Shown: piece by piece, positions 39,051-52,106 of the stretch | How the letters are laid out: the number at the start of each line of letters is the position of its first letter | Numbering within the stretch: position 1 is the stretch's first letter | Origin: Plasmopara viticola | Taxonomy: Eukaryota; Oomycota; Peronosporomycetes; Peronosporales; Peronosporaceae | Direction: 5' to 3' | Assembly (NCBI GenBank): GCA_001695595.3 | Contig: MBPM02000070.1 | Location: forward strand, 406,429-470,428 | Length of the DNA stretch: 64,000 nt | Notes under the pieces: model-generated | Database searches by the model: none | What the model was told of the DNA's origin: nothing | What the model saw: the letters and a program-made list of their open reading frames with translations, nothing else | Program-made: the position numbers and the translations under genes

Positions 39051-42010
39051 AAAATATATTTGATATGTCGATCGCACAAGTCGCTGCTTACACAAAACGC
39101 CTTGCATTTTTATTGCTTCATTAAGTATAATGCGCAAAGTATTCAACTTACATGGAGCTCGTAGCGTTCGTACACTTTTACCTTGGACACGCTGGATACT
39201 CACTTGTGAAATCACTTCGCCAAGCCAAGCTAGAAACGAACACTCTTGCTTCTAACGAGCTTGTTGAAGCCGTGTGGATGTAACACCGGACAATGAAACA
39301 GAAAAGTTCGACAGATGTTATCGAGCACATATATTTTGAATCAAAAGGTTTGCATTCTGTCTTTGATTTGCCACTTTGTTTGACATATACAGGAGGCATC
39401 GTCGAAAGTTATTGTTTATTCCAATTACATCATAAAGAAGTTATATTTTCTGCCGTTGAGCTGATCCCACCTTTCTTTGAGGCAACGCTACGAAATCCGG
39501 ACTATGATAAACGACTGAAGGCCGGAGGTTGTTCAATCATGAGCTGCCATGTATTGATCGCGTCATGCAACTCCATCTGGACCAAGGGAAGAAACGGGCA
39601 TTTGCTTCATTGCTGGCAAAGTACAGCAAGTGCGACACTTTGGTTCGCAAGTTCTTTACATTGTTGATTGATGATCCAAAACTTTTTTTGTAGCCGGGTC
39701 AGAATTAGCTGCTTTTACTTTCCACATTGGCGACTAAAAAAAAAGAATTTGGCGCAGCAGTTGTGCTAGCTTGCCGCTCTCACTTCTTGCTATGGCAAAA
39801 GTAAAGGTCGTTGAAAATTACAGCAGCTGATTTGATCTTTACTTCGAGAGACACGGCTATGGTTTTGGAAGACCAGCATGACTCGACACTGGAAGAGCGC
39901 CGAGTCACGTCTCGTCGCTTTTTATCAAAAGCCTTATCATGTTTAAAGCTTGTGGCTTTCGAAACAAGCATCACCATAATTTTATTTTCTTTACCCCAAT
40001 CACGCTGCTGATGGCTCTCTTCAACGACGCCGATTCAGCTGCGCATACCACGAACGAAAAGGCGCAAAGCATGAACAAATTTAAACAACTAAAAAAGCAA
40101 AATATTCGGGCTCTCGTACAATTATTGGATGACTTGTAACGATATCACCACGCGGCTCTCATCCGCACCGTGGTAAAAAGCGACTTCTCTGCGCTGATGA
40201 CATGTTTGTCAAGATTAACGGTCTTCCTGTTCGAGCTCGAAGTGACGAATTTCATCCCCAAAATAAGTATAGTTTACAACTGTGCGCGGAGGTTTTACTT
40301 GGCCTATAAGAGACCTATTTTTGAGCTTCTACTTGCTGTCATCACACTTCGTTAAAAAGATGATCCTGCGTGCCGTAAAGTTTTAAAAAACGTCGATGAT
40401 TTTCGTGGCTCAAAAGCAGAAAGCCCACACAAGGCAATTGATCGCCAGGATTTGACACAAGGCAGAAGGTTTCAGCCATGACTGTTGCGTTGTGGGATAT
40501 ACTAAATGAGGCTGAATAGTGACACGACGTCACGCGTGAGGACGACAAACTGTGGCTCAAGCGTACGACGATCGACTCATCCTTCTTTAAAGTAACCAAA
40601 AGGGCAAGCTTGAAGAGCCGTTTTTAATTCGATCAGCCACTGGAAGCAGATCGAGCAAGTCTTTTTATTCTGAAACTTTAATTTTCACGCACCTTTTATT
40701 TAGTTTTCACTCACCCGTTGATCAATTGGTCAGATTTAGCATTTTTGTAGTGCGCCACACTTAGTCTAAAGTCATTACTAAACTCATTTTCTACTCTCAC
40801 TTTCTACTTCCACATCAATTGGTCAGATTAGCATCTTTGTAGTGCGCCACACTTAGTATAAACAAATTACTAAACTCACTTTCTACTCTCACTTTCTACT
40901 CTCACTTTCTACTCCCACATCCTTCTACGCACCCATATCCTACTAAGCACCCACAATGAACAGCCTAGCTCCCCCTCCAGCACTATCTTAGAGGAGGCGA
41001 AAGATGGCGTTTTTTCCCATTCTTTATCCGAAAATTATGCTCTTGTAGTGTTACACACCAGAAAGGATGGGAATTAAAATATGGCGTCGTTAAGGCCCTT
41101 ATCCTGAACTGCTCCAAAGGACGAGGAGAATGCGGAAAATGCTCCAACGCGACGAAGATGTCGCAATTGCAATCAAGTAGGGCACAACTCTAGAACTTGT
41201 GCAAATCAAGGTCGCTCCCCCAGCCTGATAAAATTGAACCTTAATAAAATAAAATGTCGAAATACATGCGTTAAAAGTGTTTAGATAAGTGTGGCGCACT
41301 ACAGAAGTGCTAAATCTGACCAAAAAATTAAAGAAAGGGTGAGTGAAAATTAAAGTTTCACTTTTATTTTATAGAGCTAGAGTTTTGTGACGCTTACGTG
41401 ACAAAAAACTATATATATCAGGCATGGGTGAACGATTGAAATAAAAAGAAGGCTTGGCAGTTGATCCCATTGCGCGGAAAAAATTTAAGACATTCGCAGG
41501 TGCTGGATGATTTTCTCTAGACAATAGCCTTTGATGGCTTGCGCGTTAAGACAACAAGGGGACAAATTAGACAACGTAACTGATCAAGTAGATGGTCAGC
41601 TCTTCGATCAAACTGAAGAAGAAAGTCGTCTGATTTAACTTTTAAGAAGAAATTTATATTGCATGGTAACCAATATACTGCAAAACTGGTCGACAGTAAT
41701 TAAGAACTATCCACACTCATAAATACTGACTTGAAAAATCACCAAGGCAGAGAACAATGCAAAATCGATGCAGTCGTTGCCAACGCACTTGTTCGCCTTT
41801 TGACTCCCACGTATTTTTCATGATCTTAACAGCGCTTTTTTCGTCCGACGGGCTTACGTTGTGGACCTTGTCAAAAACTTTGCTATACACCTCTGGGTTA
41901 CGATAATGACATCCAAACTCTCTAGGCAATTACTGCATACAACGAGAATAAAATTGTGCAGAAAAATAGATCGATTGATGACCAGTTCTAAGGCGTTTTA
42001 ATAGAAATTT
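39051..42010 (+). pseudogene. LWY effector relic 3, block B copy, split by a MITE
   Basis: Counterpart of 3,640-6,530. FFEATLRNPDYDKRLKAGG and the frame at 39,939-40,139 (PITLLMALFNDADSAAHTTN, against PISLLMPLFNDADLATHATN) show the family clearly. The tail resumes after the MITE. By eye it differs from the A copy at around one base in twenty. Confidence 0.82.
40671..41360. mobile_element. MULE-derived MITE, block B copy with internal TIR duplication
   Basis: Ends tgaaactttaattttcac and its reverse complement gtgaaaattaaagtttca are perfectly inverted here. Flanks ctttttatt and cttttattt look like a 9-base target duplication. Compared with A the left part is longer: the string tagtgcgccacacttagt and the run ctactctcactttctact are repeated inside, so the left arm has been duplicated. 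The CCHC remnant (CRNCNQVGHNSRTC) persists near 41,160. Confidence 0.8.
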
Positions 42011-42109
42011 GTAAGCACAAGCTGGGCTGTCCTGAATTACGCATCGTTTCTGTGTAAATTAGCTTGAAGTTATCACTTATTTTGGTTGGTGTAGGAGACC
42101 AAGTAGCTA

Positions 42110-44220
42110 AAATAATCGTTGTCTTCTCTGGCCTCACCCGGCGTCTGATTATGATGACCTCATCGGTGAGTATATCCCAGGTCCTCTGAGACTATGGCCT
42201 TCCCTGTTATTTTGAATAAAACCTTTTGCATGACCGGAGGTTCTGCCGTCAGGTCTTACCCTTGCCTAGCATCATTCGGGGTTCTCGTGTGACGACTCCT
42301 TTTTTATTGAAAGGGATCCTTTTTTAGAGAGTAGGGCCTTATTCACGTAGAATGTCTTTTCCACATAATACACTTGCATCACCAGTTTGTGGACGATCAA
42401 CTGGATTTTTTTGCGTATCCTTATACAGATGACCAGCGATTGAATCGACGCAATTGATTAACTTTTCCAAATACCACAATGGATAGATGCAGCATCGACC
42501 AATGAGGGGCTATATACGTTCAGACATCGAGAAAGCATTCGCAAATGCATATAAATTTTACGAGCCATTTTACAAAAGTGGGTGCGCTAGGTAAATCTTT
42601 TATGCGTTTTCATCTTATCTCTACCTCTTGATATATGACAAAATTAGCTAACGTGATTATTGAAAGAACTTTATCTCTATTTAGTTGCAATAATACTGGT
42701 GGGAGCCTATCGTACACCAAGAGCCGTCATCTTTATCGATCCTTTTAAAGGAATATTATCAACACAAAAGCATAGCTATGCATAACATCCTTTTCCGCTA
42801 AGACTTGTATTACATCCAATTAAAGACGAATCAGTATCATCCATCACTCTTCGACTTTTATTTAGAAATATGCCTTGGTCATAATGATAATTGATAGGCA
42901 GTAAAGAAGACTGCTGGGCAGCCTGGTCATTCAAGGATGGCTAAGTAGATTCCAAAAGACTTTTTTTGTGCTTTAAAGATGCCTTTGTACCAGAATTTAG
43001 ATCTGTGCACACAGCTGCGCCTACATTAAACGCAAGAATTGCACAAAAACAACGTCTGCAAAAAGATTATGCCTGCTTCGTGGATAGCAGCGTACCCGCT
43101 AGTGAGCGTCTAAGGTCAATAAGGCACTCGTTCGTCTCGAGATGTTAGACGTGCTTATATTTCAATTCGTTCGGTGATCCGCAGACCCTTTTGCCTTCGG
43201 GAAAAGAAAATGACGAAGAGTGCCACGGATCCTCCGACGAACACTTGCAAAGTGGAGTATCCTGCGTAAGTACCTATCAGTTATCAGCGGTCTTACATCA
43301 CCGTCAGAGATTCTCTAAGCTTCCTTGAAATAAGTAAGAGCTGCAGTAGATTTTCATGCAAAAAAGAAAAATTATGTTGTTTTTGTGTAACGTACAAAGA
43401 AAATTTGCAATAGAATTGATGGCATGGTGAAAGCTTTGATTACTGTTTGCTGCCAATGGAATTCGCCGTCGTCGTGTGAGTACAAGGCATCGTCAACGTG
43501 CGTCCTCCTGTTGTAGCACTCGTTTGATCCAGACCAGTATACGGCACCAAGAAGCAAAATACTGGCAAATACAGTTTGCTTACCGAGAACGCTACCACAA
43601 CCTCTTCGTCCGTCCACCAGCCATGGCTGAGGAAAACCACAACAAAATCCTAAAATCGGGAAATGGTGGCATGATATCCGGTCAAATTGTTTAAGTAGCA
43701 GGCCCATAGCGTTGTGGCCGCAGCTCAAGCAAGATATATACAGCTTGCGAAATGCAGAGCGGAACAGAAAGTTAGCGGGTCGCACATCCCTGTCAGCTCC
43801 GTCGGACATTCTGGACGTCAACAATTACTTCTTTCAGGCTAACAAAGAACAGCAGCTCACGCACTTATCGATCGGCTTGCCTTCAGCCAAGGAGATATGT
43901 AAAATTCAGTGCTGCCTGTATATTGCTGATTGATTTATTTGCAAGACCAAAACGTGTGGACTCCCTCTGCTCCATATCATTAACCGACAGCACCTTTTTG
44001 CATTATAATTTATGCGCAACGAGAGTTTGGCAGTCTTCCAAGACTGTGATTTGCATGGCTCACCCACCGTTGTTACTAACCGAGAGCTTGCATCGACAGG
44101 CGCCATAGCAACAACACTTCCAATTGTCCAGGACTTATCGTGCCACTGGCATATTAGCGAGAACATCCTTGCTAAGCACAGGATAGCTTCGCAAACGCAA
44201 GAAGAGTGACAAATTTTCAT
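42110..44220 (+). pseudogene. Decayed MULE transposase, copy 1 (block B)
   Basis: Counterpart of 6,610-8,820. IYSLRNAERNRKLAGRT at about 43,737 and TVVTNRELASTGAIATTLP at about 44,068 are preserved with the same stops between them. Around 42,590 about 110 bases present in A are missing. The upstream part (gaatgtcttttccac at 42,350; gtttgtggacgatcaactgg at 42,386) aligns with the block B copy of the second MULE, which ties the two relics into one family. Confidence 0.68.
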
Positions 44221-44354
44221 CCGAGCTTAGTGTCTTGTGATAGCAATTGATTTAGTGGACTATGAAAAGCAGCTTGCGTAAATGCATAGCAATTTTCCTG
44301 CTGCATCGATTCAGAGAAAACCTCACATATTTACAAGGAGAGACTTAATCGCTC

Positions 44355-44670
44355 GACTGATAAAGCCCATCACAACATCGCGCCGTATAATGAAACTTAA
44401 AAGACGAAATCACCGATGGATTACTTATGCGTGATTGGGCTGCAACCTCACGTCTATGTCGACGATATGAAATGAACAAAGTCGAGACTCACGAGTTCAA
44501 GTGTATGTTTCTCGGCTACGCGAATACTTTCAATGACTATTGCGTGTTCGACTTGAAGAATGTCAAGATCAAAGTATTCCGCGCTGTGAGGCTGGATGAG
44601 AGTGCTGTGGGCGGCATCCTGCGCGGTAAGCAGCATTATGACCGCATTACAATTTCGCGCGTGGAGAGCG
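44355..44670 (+). mobile_element. Copia polyprotein fragment, block B copy
   Basis: Counterpart of 8,955-9,265, reading VETHEFKCMFLGYANTF and VFDLKNVKIKVFRAVRLDE. Only two differences from A in 258 bases. Confidence 0.75.
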
Positions 44671-44740
44671 TACGTCATGCTTAAAAAATCTGAATTTCTA
44701 TAACAACAGGCGATCTAATGCCGAAAAATTTTGCCCGATT

Positions 44741-45389
44741 TCACGTCTGCAAAGACCAGCTTGTAGGGTCCGTGCAGCAGAATGCAAAGCAACGTGTCAT
44801 CAAAATCATGAAGCTTGTCCAAATGTTTTCGGAGATATTGTAGGTGCAAGTTTTCGTTCTGCGCATAGGCAGTATCAAAGTGATGTTGACATAGCTTGCC
44901 AAGGTGGTATTACAATTCACAATGAGAAGCATCAGGATGGCAATTATGTTAAATGTGACTCAGCAATCTGTGAATCGTGTTCGCCGACATCGACGGGTCA
45001 TCGTTTATCAAAAAAGCGTTGATAGGTCTTGACTAAAGCTTTTGCTTGGTCGAAAGGCCCTTTTGACATGCACACTCTATTTAAATTGATCCATTGGACC
45101 AAAAAGCTTGTCACATTCTTGCAGCGCAGTCTGAGCTGTCAATGTTAGTGTCGACCCTGTGCAGAATAACATGCATGTTGTGATTATTCGATATCTGCAG
45201 CAATACGTCAATTAGCATGCTATTATGTATATTAATTATAGCATATTTAGTGGCCGTATTGTTCGGCGCTATCAAAACAAAAGCTTGGGTGCCTTCACGC
45301 ATTGACATTTGCTGAGCAGTAACCTTTAGTTCTACAACACTGTCACCATTCTGACTAATAAGACGCGAGGTGTGAGCAAAAAACGACAT
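44741..45389 (-). other. Unrecognised minus-strand coding-like relic, block B
   Basis: Counterpart of 9,311-9,986. The 92-codon frame (45,111-45,389) is retained with a few substitutions, while the other frame has shifted. Family not recognised. Confidence 0.35.
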
Positions 45390-45479
45390 CTTGAAGAGGT
45401 GCTAAAAGCAAACCGAGTTTTTTTTTCTGATTTCTTGGGGGTATATCTTAGTAATAAGACGTCAAAAATCACCACCATC

Positions 45480-45910
45480 TATAAGTATAGTCGATCGACA
45501 ATAAAAATCAAAATCTCTAATTTTGATGGTGTGGGGACGTTTGAAAAGACTCCAGAAAGTATTACCGTGAGTTTTTTGGATGAAATACTAAAGAGCGTTA
45601 CGCGCGGACAGTGAACGGTGAAGTTGATGGATAAGCCAGAAAGGAGAAAAATTTACTAAAGTGTCTAAGATTGATTTGATTGCATAAGAGTGTTGAAATA
45701 TGGTAAATATAAGAATAGTCACCAATTTTGATCGGCGATCAGATGACTCTGCTGAGAACAATTTATATCAAAAAAACGTTCGTTAAGAAGCTTGTACAAG
45801 TGAAGGCGGTGCCGAATTAAGACAGTCACTGCTATCGGACTTTCTAACTATTGGCTTTATTCTACCTGTTTTCAGGAACAAGTTTTGTTAATTTCTCGAT
45901 TGTGTATCGA
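45480..45910 (+). pseudogene. LWY effector relic 4 (tail), block B copy
   Basis: Counterpart of 10,080-10,500. The frame at 45,372-45,614 includes TPESITVSFLDEILK, aligned with SESINVDSLISSLEE. Confidence 0.6.
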
Positions 45911-46329
45911 GCAGGCCCAAACCACACATCTACCTCTGGTATACATATTTAAAAGATTGGGGTTTACCTGATTTCAGCGTGTGAAGGAAGCCCAGTCGCT
46001 GTGAGGCTACATCTCACTGTCTTTGCTAAGGAAAATTAAACTAGTTGGTCGTCAATCTGGCAAAAAAATTGTGTAGGATCAGTGTATATAGGGCTTAAGC
46101 TATTACGCTATCATACCAGAGAAATTAATTTCTCCTTGCTACGAGCTGTGAATAGATATCTACCAATCACTATTACTGGTTTTTAATATCATGAAACCAA
46201 TTCCAATCCGGCGAATAAATTGAAAAAAAAAGATTTTAATCTTAGATGGTCAGATGCGCGTGACGTTTAAGCTCTTTTACCCTTGAGGCCGGGCCAAAAG
46301 CTGGTTATTTACCTGATACACTACTTCAC

Positions 46330-48140
46330 CAAAAAATTGTGGCCAATAAGATTCGATCGGACACTTTTGCTTTCGCCAAGCGTGTTAAGATCGAGGTGTC
46401 TAACACTAGGTGAGCGAGAACAAGACGCTATAAGTTGCTGTTGAGTTGTCATACTTTGCCTCAAAAACGCTGCCCTGTCTCTTTCGCTGTTCGAGTTCTT
46501 TGAGGTATCATCTAGAAACAATAGTTTTTCGCTTTTAACGTTACCAAAGCGCTTCTTTGACGTTGAGCTAATCAAGCTTGTTATTGAAACAACGTCAAAA
46601 GATGTGAAGGATGCTAAATAACTAGAAGCTATGGTTTTTTTCAACTAATACAGTTGTGTAATGTCACGTGATGATTTAATATACGTCTGTTAGAGACAAG
46701 GAAATTTTGATTCAGTGCTGGCAAAATCCGACGAGTACTACGGCACATTAGACTGTAGAAGCCTGCATTGTCTAATAAGAACCTAGAACATAAGGTCTAG
46801 AAGGCCAGGTCAAAGCTTTCTGATTTTACTTCCAAGCTTGCTACATCCAAAAAGAAAATTTGGCGGAGAAGTTGAGCATGCTTACCGCACTCACTGCTTG
46901 CTATAGCGATCGTATATCATCGGTAATAATTAAAGCGATATAAACAAATTTACGGCAATTTTCTTAAATCAACAAAGCTAGGGTTGAACAAACGTCTTGC
47001 AAACAAAAAAACGGTGCATGTGAAAGTTTTAACGAATGAGAACCTTTCTTTTACGTGAAATATATCGAAAAGATTAAAGCAAGAAACTAAATCTCGATGC
47101 TAATTATGTTTTTATTATAGGGAGAAAGTTTAATCAGTACGGCTTTACTGACCAAAAGAATGTGCTAGATGAGCTAAAATTTCGTCCATGATGGTCCAAG
47201 CAAAGATTAACAAGAAATTCCCAGCTTTCGCTGTAACGTTTCAGAAAGGTCGAGTAAAGCTTCGGCTTGAAAATAAGAGCAGCCAGTACAAAGATTTTAA
47301 GTCAATAAGACTCGACTAGGTGCGTTTAGAGTTTTAAGTGTGACTTTTTAGGATTAAAGTTCAAATTTAGTTCAGTGCGGGTGCCCGAATGAGGCACTAA
47401 AGCTCACGACGTCTTGCGTGAGCCCAATAAAGCTATTGCTGAAGCTTTACCGATCGACTAAGAACCAGTCGACGTTGGATTTTTTTGGAGAAAACCGAAC
47501 AAAGTGTATGACTTCTTAGAGCTGACTTTTTGCGACGGCGCCATATAGTCCGAGTGTGGGCAATCAGCAGAAGAGAATTTATGTTTTATTATTTTAGCAA
47601 AGCGCAGTGTGCAAGCAATTCGAAAGGTTTTCAGGAACATGAGCGTAAAATTTTCGATCAAAGACCAAGGTGGGGAGAGAAAACAGTCCTTTGATTAGAC
47701 ATGACAGACGACGTGATATATTAGCAAAGGGTTTTAGGTCTCGACCGGATAGTAGTAGAATTTTTTTTACCATAATAAGAAGGATTTACTTCACTATATC
47801 AGTCGTTATTATTGTTTTTAGCTTGTCGACGATAAGATGATTTTACTGATTACTATTTACACTCTGGAAGAGTCGACAAAACGATGAAGATTGACGACAA
47901 TGCTTTATTGATTCTTAAGATTCTCAGGACCTTTTTTATGAGACATGAATTACACTTCTTTATAATCTCGTTCGATGGGTATTGAGTTATGAATTTGGCA
48001 ATGAGTATGCTTTGCACCCGGAGATCATGCCGGTGAGATACAACTTGTTGAAGCATTATCCGCATGCTGCAGAGGTCATATTGCAAAATCTGTCGATTGA
48101 TGACCACATAATAAATCGACTTTGCTGAACTTCTGTGTCC
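46330..48140 (+). pseudogene. LWY effector relic 5, block B copy
   Basis: Counterpart of 10,930-12,740, beginning with the SHTFAFAKRV-like segment (here RTLLLSPSVLR in a shifted frame). It ends at the gattgatgaccac block near 48,093. The 47,470-47,700 part is almost identical to A. Confidence 0.78.
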
Positions 48141-48170
48141 ACATCCTCAAAGTTTACATTATTGATTTAA

Positions 48171-48377
48171 TTAGCTGATCGGGTAGCTTGGATCTGACCA
48201 GCAACGAGCTCGAGCTTCTAACGTCCGTCCTTTCAGCAATAGGTTGGCTTCTTGTGTATATACCGTCTGCTTTCTGTTGGTGACATGCTTTTTATCAGCT
48301 TTCGATAAAGGCACGACCATTCCCGTATTTGCCTGCACGATCAAACCCACAGACGCATTATGGTCCGAGCCAATCAT
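48171..48377 (-). other. Unrecognised 68-codon minus-strand frame
   Basis: The frame includes NTGMVVPLSKADKKHV and YTQEANLLLKGRTLEARARC. It is open here but broken in block A. No family recognised; possibly part of an unidentified element. Confidence 0.3.
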
Positions 48378-49394
48378 TTTTTAGATAATGACTGATCATT
48401 CAAAAACAAAACAATGTTGCGTTAAGTGGCAGAAAGCTTTCAAGACTCTATCATTCAGATCTCGAATTTGCGTCTCTTCTTAGCAAAAACTATCTAATGA
48501 CCTAAAAATAAGTCGACTTCACATAAACAGCCAAACAAGAGATGCGATGTCATCTGCTAAAAACAATCAAAAGAGTATTCGAATGCAGACAATATGGTAT
48601 TAATAAGGACTACAGAAATAACGCTAGAGAAAAGGAAATCAAGCTTAATAATTAAGGACAACATCAAAGAAAATTTCATTGGATCTAGAAAGTCAAGGGT
48701 CTGCATACTTCATCGACCTTTTCAAAAATATGTTGATCCACCTAAATCTTCAATGTGAAACAACTTGAAAATTATTTTTATCTTCGAATTTCCCAATTTC
48801 TAGGCTGATCCAGCACCTATCCACAGTACTGTTCCCATGCTCGATATTGATCGTTAGGCAAGTACGGGTTGCCAGTTTGCTGATAGCACCTACAGCCGCC
48901 ATATGTTAGAGTACCGAATTTTTAAGGCTGTACACTTTGTGTGACCGGTTCGGGCCACTGATGCAGTAAATATCCTTCTATGACACGTCAAAATTTACAT
49001 TGGGCAACTTGATGAAGTGCGGGGGCCTTTTGTAACAGCTGACCTTGCACATACATATACGCATATTTTGGAAAATTTCATTCAGAAACATACGACGAAT
49101 AAAGATCAACTACGCCATAGTAAGCTTTAGTTGAGTGCCATCAGCGTCTAGAGCTTCATCTTTTGGATGGCAAGGATAACGAACAAAGATGTGTAACACT
49201 TACAGTGCTGTACAATTGTAAGGCAGAAATCATCGATCACTGTCAGAAAAAAAATCTGATGACTCATTCCTATATTGTTATGCGACTCAGAAAACTGACG
49301 AAAAGCAAATCCTGAGCACGCAGAGAAAGTATATCAAGATGACGCTTCTTTCTCTAACGTAAAAGCGATCAAAAAATCAAATGAAACGTTAAAT
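48378..49394. other. No recognisable gene, block B
   Basis: AT-rich spacer corresponding to 12,961-13,528 joined directly to 14,675-15,119 of block A at about 48,951. Nothing recognised. Confidence 0.4.
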
Positions 49395-49803
49395 TTTAGC
49401 ATTTACTACGTTTCAAGCCTATGCGTTGAAAAAGTGATCTAAATTTCCCAACTGACCATACGAACGTACTCTTTTTTTCGCACTTTGCCTGGAAAGCGAT
49501 ATTGAGTCCCCGGTGCTTAAATAGGCTAATCTCGGCAGAAAATATTCGATTATCGCGGAAGGGCTTGGAAAGGAAGGTCGATTACAGCCGTGGCTCATAA
49601 GCAAGAAAGTCTCGCACGTAGGTCTTAAGTCACCAGGCTTTGACTAGAGGCATATGAGCTTTAACCACGACTGTTTACGTTATTAAATACCGTAATGCGC
49701 CCTTTTCAGACGAAGAAATATAGCTGTATAATGTCTTGCGTGCGCACGACAAAACGGTAGCCCATGCTTACTTACCATCGACTGATTTGAAGCCTAACTT
49801 ATT
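49395..49803 (+). pseudogene. LWY effector relic 6, truncated block B copy
   Basis: Counterpart of the first 0.4 kb of relic 6. It carries tgtcttgcgtgcgcacgaca, the YDVLREHDK codons, and stops abruptly at aacttatt, where it is joined to the MULE relic. The rest, and the inverted relic 7, are missing. Confidence 0.78.
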
Positions 49804-51440
49804 AAGGGGCTGTCATTATTGGCTTCGCCCAGCGCTTAATATTGGTGACATCAAAGTAAGAGAACGTTGATATAATGATGCGGAACGAAAAAAGAGCTCA
49901 TTGTGCAGCGACAGTTTTGAAGTTGTAAATGTTTATGTTTAATAATAGATGTTAAGGAATGTTCATTTCATTCTCCGTTATATATATGTGCCTGAAAAAT
50001 TGAGCCAATCAAAAGTTTATTTTATATACCAATCAAAAATGTGGGATGGTTGGGTAGGATGTGCATCAGATTTTAGAGAAAAATTGCTTCAAAAAATGGA
50101 TCGTAATTTCTTTATTAGATTTTTTTAATAAACTTTTTTATTCAAATGGTCTATTTTTCACTAATTTGACCGTAGATGGTCTTTTTCTACTTCACCACCA
50201 CTTTCTGGGCGATCAGATTTTTGCTTTTTCTCAAATAAATGACTGTTCATCTAATTAATGCGGACAATCGGCTTTCTCTTTACCGCAGTGGATAAGTGCA
50301 GCACTTATTAACGAGGGGGCTTTGTACGTCCTGTCATAGAAAAGTATTGGCCCATGAGTTAAGAAAGTGTTACATCACCAACCGAGATATTTACGCAGCC
50401 CTCCAAGCGGCAAAAGATGCAGTACAACAACACGCACGTAATCACAAATACAAGATTGTGACGGAAAGAACAAGAACGAATTCAAGCACGGGAACAACCA
50501 CAGCACTTTGTGGTCAGTGATCAAGGTCCGACGTTTGAGTACCGAAGTCAACTGCACCAGACCATCTCGAAACGCGTGTAGCAAAACCAACTGCCCGTTC
50601 TCGATTGTATAGTGTCAAGCTCAAACAAAATTGAGCTCATTTTGGCAAGTACAGATAAAGGACACAAATCATGATAATTCACCGTCCTGTTACCCTGGAG
50701 CGCACCCGCATTGTCGCCAATTAGCCGATGCGGAGAGGAAGTCAGTTCTTACTTAGTTCGGCTATTAGTGTCGAGGGCGCACCCCGGTGGCTGACAAACA
50801 GTAATCCACACGCTTCTCCACGTGAAATTTGGAACGTTAGATATAAAGCTAAAAAGTAGACTCTTGCGGGGCGCACGCCGTTGGGGGCTTTTCTAGACTA
50901 GTCCTTCTGCAACGTATCACGTTCATCTAGACGACAATAACAAACAAAAGCCCCTATTCATCGTTTCACCGTCTGCCAGCGAAATATGTCAGCGTTTTGA
51001 CCGTAAAAAGGTCTGGCAGCTTGATGCCACTTACAAAACCTATATGTGAGTAAAGGTCAACGCTATTCTTGAACCTTACTGTAAGAAAGTGACAACTTGT
51101 ACTATTTAAGGTTTCGTTTGCCATATCTACAAGTGGGAGGCATTACTGTCACCTATCAGAAGTTTACACTCTCTTTTGAGTGAGTGATGCGACAACTGAG
51201 TCCTATCTTTAGGCAATAACCAAGCTCAAGACATTGTTAGAGGATGTGGAAAGGACGGAACAGCCACCGTTATTTGTAACGGACAGAGAGATTGCTCCAA
51301 CGACAGCCCTTGCAGACGTCCCAGGGAAGAAATTGCGAGCGTCACAAGCACCTGCTCATCTGCAATTATAGCCAATTAGTGACCATCTTTACCTCCTTTA
51401 TTTAAGTCAGAGGCTTTTGATCTTTCGCTCTTTTTGTAAG
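49804..51440 (+). pseudogene. Decayed MULE transposase, copy 2 (block B)
   Basis: Counterpart of 17,841-20,440 without the A-specific kilobase and with 49,857-50,357 in the opposite orientation. KCYITNRDIYAALQAAKDA (about 50,364-50,421), KVWQLDATYKT (about 51,010) and LFVTDREIAPTTALADV (about 51,271) are MULE landmarks in the expected order. The gene is broken by stops. Confidence 0.7.
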
Positions 51441-51460
51441 TAGAAACCGTAAATTCAATC

Positions 51461-51465
51461 AGCTT
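51461..51465. other. Empty target site of Copia-1
   Basis: The string caatcagcttagtacgtac in block B is continuous. In block A the same agctt is present twice, once on each side of Copia-1. Confidence 0.92.
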
Positions 51466-52106
51466 AGTACGTACGGTTGGGCGGCAACTCCGAAAAATCA
51501 TGCTCGAGCTCTAGAGCGTAGGTTTTCGTGTACACCTTGAACGTTTAAAAGCATCTGGATGGTAGGGAACTGTGAGAGATGAAACCACGTGCAAAGTTTG
51601 CAGAATTTAGGCCTGGCGTGAAAACGAAACAGAAGTACAGTCTAGACAATCTTTGCTTTTGGAGGTTGGCAGTTGCAACTTTGACGCCACGTTTTCGTCA
51701 CTACAACCCGCGAGAGATCAAGTGCCAAACCCGAGAATTGAGTGGTCCCGTAATTAATTATGTCCCGAAATTAATACAAAAGTCCTTCTTCAAGTTGATT
51801 TATGATAAAAAGTAATGAGGCACTTTAACTCGAGGCGTTCCGCACAGCAGCAAAGCGCAGAATTGGGCGGCTGATCTGTACGGCCTTGCACCGCCGATCA
51901 ATCTGGGCTTCCTGCATTCTAGCTAAGGCATGCTTTCTGATTACCAAGTAGTAAAACTTTATCATCGACAACTAGACAAAGTACCTTCCAAACGTATCCC
52001 ACAATCATAGGATGGGCGATTAGATTACTTTGCAAATGAAGCGCATAGTAGACCACTGTTAGATCAGAACGGCAATCATTGGTACGTACTGACACGAAGA
52101 TTTGCC
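51466..52106 (+). promoter_or_regulatory. Upstream region of the block B effector gene
   Basis: Aligns with 25,181-25,825. The first 250 bases differ by around 6-8% from A by eye, but the last 180 before the ATG are nearly identical, including aatcattggtacgtact. The change in similarity near the start codon is notable. Confidence 0.35.
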
